DNA of 64,000 bases from Lewinellaceae bacterium (GTDB taxonomy: Bacteria; Bacteroidota; Bacteroidia; Chitinophagales; Saprospiraceae): the NCBI GenBank assembly GCA_020636045.1, contig JACJYP010000006.1:303956-367955 (forward strand), written 5' to 3'. Of the stretch, positions 60,834-64,000 are shown in pieces (position 1 is the stretch's first letter; every line of letters starts with the position of its first letter). A model generated the notes under the pieces. The model had not been told where the DNA came from and ran no database searches. It was given only the letters and a program-made list of their open reading frames with translations. Position numbers and translations under genes: made by a program.

Positions 60834-61466
60834 ATGTTCGGGATCATCAACTTCGGTACATTCATATTCGCGGGGATCTTGTTGAACATCACCCCCGGCG
60901 CGGATACGATGTATATTTTGGGCCGCAGCATTGCCAACGGCAAAAAAGCAGGCGTCCTGTCTGCCTTGGGGATATCTACCGGCTCGCTCGTCCATACCAC
61001 CTTTGCGGCGCTTGGGCTCTCCGTGATCCTGGCGGAATCGCAGACCGCGTTCAATGCGGTCAAATATGCAGGCGCGGTGTACCTGATCTACCTGGGTATA
61101 AAGGCCATGCTTTCAAAAAACGCAAACAACCTCGAACCGGACCCCCGGGCTGTTCCCGTCGACAACCGGAAAATATTCCTCTCGGGCGTGCTTACCAACG
61201 TTTTGAATCCCAAAGTCGCGATCTTTTACCTGGCCTTTCTTCCCCAGTTCATCGACCCCCATTATCCCCGTCATTTCTTCTCTTTCCTGCTGTTGGGGAT
61301 CACTTTCACGACGACGGGAACGATCTGGTGCCTGATCCTGGCGGTTTTTGCCGCGAGGCTTTCCCAAAAGATCAGAGACAATTACAGGATCAAAACCTGG
61401 CTGGACCGGGTAACGGGATTGGTTTTTATCGCCCTGGGTATCAAACTCGCATTGAGCAAAAGATAA
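60834..61466 (+). CDS. LysE-family amino-acid/small-molecule exporter
   Basis: 210 residues with six membrane helices in the usual LysE/RhtB layout. The N-terminal signature is NITPGADTMYILGRSIANGKK, with the conserved Gly-rich stretch, followed by GISTGSLVHTTFAALGLS. A central cytoplasmic loop (MLSKNANNLEPDPRAV) precedes FLSGVLTNVLNPKVAIFYLA, the second family motif. It likely exports an amino acid such as homoserine, threonine or lysine; the substrate cannot be told. Confidence 0.92.
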   Translation: MFGIINFGTFIFAGILLNITPGADTMYILGRSIANGKKAGVLSALGISTGSLVHTTFAALGLSVILAESQTAFNAVKYAGAVYLIYLGIKAMLSKNANNLEPDPRAVPVDNRKIFLSGVLTNVLNPKVAIFYLAFLPQFIDPHYPRHFFSFLLLGITFTTTGTIWCLILAVFAARLSQKIRDNYRIKTWLDRVTGLVFIALGIKLALSKR

Positions 61467-61485
61467 AATAGTCAACGAACGCATT

Positions 61486-61875
61486 ATGAATCAGGACATT
61501 CAGGAATACAACGACCGGCAATCGGACATCGAGCGGGACATCTGCAATACGCTCGCCGGAGAAATATGCCGCCACCTGCCCGAAGCGGAGCACAAGATCT
61601 GGCACGCCCACCCCGTCTGGTTTCTGGAAGGAAATCCGGTTGCCGGCTACAGCAAACTGAAAAGCGGCATCCGGCTGCTGTTCTGGAGCGGCCAGTCGTT
61701 CGGAGAAGACCGGTTGAAGGACGAAGGAAGTTTTAAAGCGGCGGAGGTCCGCTACACCTCGCCCGATCAGATCGATCAGGATGAGTTGGCGCGCTGGCTC
61801 GGCAAAGCGCGCACGATCCAGTGGGACTACAAAAACATCGTGAAGCGAAAAGGGAAACTTGAGCGGCTGGTATGA
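61486..61875 (+). CDS. DUF1801 family protein
   Basis: 129 residues with the DUF1801 (YdhG-like) core: EAEHKIWHAHPVWFLEGNPV, followed by LKSGIRLLFWSGQSF and the C-terminal IQWDYKNIVKRKGKLERL. The fold is related to proteins of the iron-sulfur/YdeI type; the family function is unknown. It follows the LysE gene by 19 bp. A fragment resembling its last ~12 codons recurs at about 62906-62936, after the RAYT gene. Confidence 0.85.
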   Translation: MNQDIQEYNDRQSDIERDICNTLAGEICRHLPEAEHKIWHAHPVWFLEGNPVAGYSKLKSGIRLLFWSGQSFGEDRLKDEGSFKAAEVRYTSPDQIDQDELARWLGKARTIQWDYKNIVKRKGKLERLV

Positions 61876-62074
61876 TGCCGGGAGACTTATGTAAGGCTTG
61901 GGAGTGATTCCCGGAAAACCTGCCGGTGAATTAACGATCCATGGCAAGGTAGGAAGGTGCATAGGGTGACAAAGAGGAACGTATAAACACCGTGCTCCCT
62001 TGAGGCGGCTGTCTTGGAAAGGAAGTACAACCTTAGTGGTATTTTGAATGGAGGTTCAAGTTGGACAGATCATT

Positions 62075-62266
62075 CCGCTGCTTGTAGTTGGCGTCCCGCC
62101 AACTACGGCAGGGTGGGGCGAATTAAAGAATATTTTTACCCTGCGCTTAACCGGCAAAACAGATGCTCATTGCCGTTGCTGGCGTCTCGCCAGCAACAAA
62201 CGGCGGAGCTGAAAACTAAAGCCGAAGTTGTCTTTCTATTACTGGTGTTGCTGCCACCAACACTGG
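62075..62266. repeat. REP hairpins upstream of the RAYT gene
   Basis: Hairpin a (62084-62106: GTAGTTGGC, 5-nt loop, GCCAACTAC) and hairpin b (62175-62197: GTTGCTGGC, loop GTCTC, GCCAGCAAC), the latter in inverted orientation, are flanked by CCGCTGCTT/CGGCGG-type side sequences. A weaker third hairpin lies at about 62240-62266. The rest of the gap (61876-62074) holds no gene or recognised signal. Confidence 0.75.
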
Positions 62267-62321
62267 AAAAGGCACCAATATCAACTGAAAAGCAGGTACC
62301 TTTCAGATCAACATATAACCC

Positions 62322-62846
62322 ATGTTCCACCGCTACTACGACCTGTACTTCACGACGGCTACCATTCTCGAATGGAAACACCTGCTCCGCACCGCACGCA
62401 TGAAAATGGTGGTTGTAGATTCGTTGCGATATCTGGTGTCCGAACACCGGGCAGTGATATATGCATTTGTCGTTATGCCCAACCATATCCACCTGATCTG
62501 GCAAATACCGCAGGCGCATTCGATCGGTAAAGTGAAAGCCTCTTTATTTTCATTTACCGCGCATCAGTTCAGAAAAATACTAAAAGAAGAAAATCCCGCC
62601 GAGCTGGAGCGTTATCGAGTGGATTTGGTTGATCGTGCATATCAGTTTTGGGAGCGTAACCCGCTTTCTGTAATGATTCTTCACGATGAAGTTTATTACC
62701 AAAAGGTGGCGTATGTACACAGGAATCCTTGCGCTGGCAAATGGAAACTTGCACCTGCGCCCGAGTTATACAGGTATTCATCCGCTTTCTTGATAGGTAG
62801 ACAACCCTTTTGGGATTTTGTGGCAGGCAGTCAGGATTTGGGATGA
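62322..62846 (+). CDS. REP-associated tyrosine transposase (RAYT, Y1/HUH family)
   Basis: 174 residues. The HUH motif is HIH at 55-57 in VVMPNHIHLIW, and the C-terminal half has the RAYT-type segment YYQKVAYVHRNPCAGKW followed by YRYSSA. A Tyr in this half (near 125-131) should be the nucleophile; the exact residue is not certain. RAYTs are single-copy relatives of IS200 transposases thought to mobilise REP hairpins. The N-terminus FHRYYDLYFTTATILEWKHL is normal for the family. It is flanked by REP hairpins on both sides (62075-62266 and 62870-62905), supporting the identification. Confidence 0.9.
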   Translation: MFHRYYDLYFTTATILEWKHLLRTARMKMVVVDSLRYLVSEHRAVIYAFVVMPNHIHLIWQIPQAHSIGKVKASLFSFTAHQFRKILKEENPAELERYRVDLVDRAYQFWERNPLSVMILHDEVYYQKVAYVHRNPCAGKWKLAPAPELYRYSSAFLIGRQPFWDFVAGSQDLG

Positions 62847-62869
62847 AGTTCCTGGCTGGACATTTCGCT

Positions 62870-62905
62870 CCGCCGCTTGTTGTTGGCGGGACGCCAACAA
62901 CGGCG
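62870..62905. repeat. REP hairpin downstream of the RAYT gene
   Basis: A perfect 10-bp stem (GTTGTTGGCG at 62879-62888 with CGCCAACAAC at 62892-62901), 3-nt loop, preceded by GCTCCGCCGCTT. It is in the same orientation as hairpin a and opposite to hairpin b, 24 bp after the RAYT stop. Confidence 0.75.
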
Positions 62906-62936
62906 AGAAACATCGTGAAGCGAAAGGCAAACTTGA
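62906..62936 (+). pseudogene. remnant of a DUF1801 gene 3' end
   Basis: AACATCGTGAAGCGAAA followed by GGCAAACTTGAACG closely matches the last codons of the DUF1801 gene at 61486-61875 (NIVKRKGKLERL; here NIVKRKANLNA). About 26 of 31 positions agree. No body of the gene precedes it, since the RAYT/REP unit lies there. Confidence 0.5.
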
Positions 62937-63064
62937 ACGCCTTTCCATTGCTGGCGCAGATAAAAAAAGCAACGCTTTCCAACCGCGATTCGTTACATTT
63001 CATACATGCATGACACAACATGCAGGCGCCTGTATATTATCAACAAACCTGAATAAAGCCACCC

Positions 63065-63511
63065 ATGAAGCGACCGCTATTTGCCATGTTATTTCCCCTC
63101 GCCGCATTTCTTTTTATACCTCAACCGGGCATGGCGGTCATGGAACGCCCCGATGCGGTTGCAGAAAACGTACATAGATCGGCGGCATACGATTGTGGAA
63201 AGCGCCATTCATTCAAATCCGGGCTAAAGCGCCTGCGAAAAACGATGAAGCATCGCCGGAGCCATGCATCCGACCCCGAATCTTCAGGAGCGATCAAATC
63301 GATCGTCTTTGTGGGGCTCCTGGCGCTCATATTTTTGTTGCTGACGCTGACCATTTTGCTGGCCGCAGAAGAATTCATCGGGTTTCTGGGGATCGGCCTG
63401 TTTCTGCTTTGTTTGCTGGGCTGCCTCGGACTGCTGTTCCTGTGTTTCCGGGAACTGCGGCGGCATATCAGACGCCTGAAAAAGCACCATAAGCAGATGC
63501 AAACCCGCTGA
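63065..63511 (+). CDS. small membrane protein of unknown function
   Basis: 148 residues starting MKRPLFAMLFPLAAFLFIPQ, an N-terminal signal-like segment. A basic stretch (GKRHSFKSGLKRLRKTMKHR) follows, then two hydrophobic helices (~79-100 and ~107-128) and a basic C-terminus (FRELRRHIRRLKKHHKQM). The pattern (signal, basic patch, two helices, Lys/Arg tail) is seen in many small Bacteroidota membrane proteins without assigned function. It begins 5 bp after a TAA and is not linked to the RAYT gene. Confidence 0.65.
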   Translation: MKRPLFAMLFPLAAFLFIPQPGMAVMERPDAVAENVHRSAAYDCGKRHSFKSGLKRLRKTMKHRRSHASDPESSGAIKSIVFVGLLALIFLLLTLTILLAAEEFIGFLGIGLFLLCLLGCLGLLFLCFRELRRHIRRLKKHHKQMQTR

Positions 63512-63585
63512 CAGCAGGAATTTACAGATACTCGTCACGGCCCGACAAATAATAGACAGGCAATGTAGCCGCCGCGCACGCGGGA

Positions 63586-63593
63586 TACCTTTG
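63586..63593 (+). promoter_or_regulatory. TACCTTTG (-7-like) element before the last gene
   Basis: TACCTTTG at 63586-63593 fits TAnnTTTG; the next ATG is at 63613. A -33 TTTG at the right distance is not present. Confidence 0.4.
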
Positions 63594-63612
63594 CGTCAAA
63601 ACGCAAACCCGT

Positions 63613-64000
63613 ATGAAACACCGCTGCCTGTTGATCCTGCTTTTGCCCTTTACGGGCTACACACAAACCCCCGGATGGAGCCCCTGCGACAGTTTTTCCA
63701 ACGCCGCTTTTGCACAATCTTCGCCGGATGGCGCCTGTTACCTGCAGTGCGAATGGCGGCAGGAGGCGGAGCCCATCGAGTACCGGCTGACGCTGAAAAG
63801 CCGGAAGCACCAAAAATCGCTGGTGGTCAGCGAAACCAGCGTGTACGACAGCGGCGCCCCGGCCATCAGGTGGTCGGACGACAGCCGCCTGCTCCTGGTC
63901 GATTCCGACGATTCCAGGGACCGGGTGACCCGGGTGATCGACCTCGATGCATTCCGGGAGACGCAGGCGATCCCGGGCTATCTGTACGATTTCGATTCCC
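63613..64000 (+). CDS. 5' end of a secreted protein, truncated by the window edge
   Basis: The ATG at 63613 begins MKHRCLLILLLPFTGYTQTP, a signal peptide with a cleavage-like site at residues 18-20. The remaining 110 residues visible include DGACYLQCEWRQEAEPIEYR and SVYDSGAPAIRWSDDSRLLL, a pattern seen at the start of WD40-like or beta-propeller secreted proteins, but the domain is not certain. The reading frame is open to the edge, with codon use like the neighbours. Confidence 0.7.
   Translation, partial: MKHRCLLILLLPFTGYTQTPGWSPCDSFSNAAFAQSSPDGACYLQCEWRQEAEPIEYRLTLKSRKHQKSLVVSETSVYDSGAPAIRWSDDSRLLLVDSDDSRDRVTRVIDLDAFRETQAIPGYLYDFDS

Noticed and set aside
62084..62901. CRISPR-like appearance of the regularly recurring hairpins around the RAYT gene
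   Set aside because: Units differ in orientation and spacing and there are no uniform spacers; they are REP hairpins.

Overview
The window reads as chromosomal DNA of a GC-rich member of the Bacteroidota, most likely in or near the Saprospiraceae. The grounds are several secreted proteins with type IX secretion (T9SS) C-terminal sorting domains, CarboxypepD_reg/TonB-type outer-membrane proteins, a bacterial GGGP synthase, DUF6089 and YbaB-type genes, and promoters of the Bacteroidota form TTTG-N20-TAnnTTTG (clearest before rplU and before tRNA-Asn). The genus is inference; no rRNA is present.

Layout. 1-9.7 kb: tail of an unknown gene, TlpA-like thioredoxin, TonB_C protein, GGGP synthase, RsgA, DUF6089 barrel, Na+/solute symporter, small membrane protein, secreted unknown, FemAB/GNAT-like protein. 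9.9-18.4 kb: VWA/T9SS protein, CAT-like acetyltransferase, methionine-type aminotransferase, pterin dehydratase, T9SS protein, SRPBCC protein, sugar-type MFS transporter, two-FAS1 lipoprotein. 18.7-24.7 kb: rplU-rpmA operon (bL27 carries an unusual helix-hairpin-helix tail), SDR plus cytochrome c, LamG/T9SS protein, YbaB, PfkB kinase. 24.8-33.2 kb: tRNA-Asn, psuG, metallo-beta-lactamase-fold protein, beta-helix T9SS protein, GyrI-like protein, GH30 glycosidase, transglutaminase-like protein, radA. 33.3-35.4 kb: a frameshifted, AT-rich NACHT NTPase pseudogene. 35.8-45.7 kb: TonB-dependent receptor, MscS channel, an ynjBCD-like ABC transporter with a radical SAM protein downstream, and tatC. 45.9-51.7 kb: seven-bladed propeller lipoprotein, TPR histidine kinase/LuxR response-regulator pair, diheme cytochrome c, SnoaL-like protein. 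51.9-53.7 kb: a solitary, strikingly AT-rich gene combining an effector-associated domain (EAD11-like) with a phosphomannomutase-like HAD phosphatase. 54.2-59.0 kb: a giant CotH/LTD protein with a ten-fold internal repeat and T9SS tail. 59.0-64.0 kb: REP-type repeats, a 21-bp minisatellite, small accessory genes, LysE exporter, DUF1801 protein and a RAYT transposase with its REP hairpins.

The most notable items are the EAD-HAD protein (candidate undescribed conflict/defence component, probably horizontally acquired), the decayed NACHT gene, two copies of a non-autonomous transposable element (one with an exact 8-bp target duplication), a RAYT/REP system, the bL27-HHH fusion, and several dispersed palindromic repeat families that fill nearly all long intergenic gaps. 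Everything here is from reading the sequence; no database search was made.
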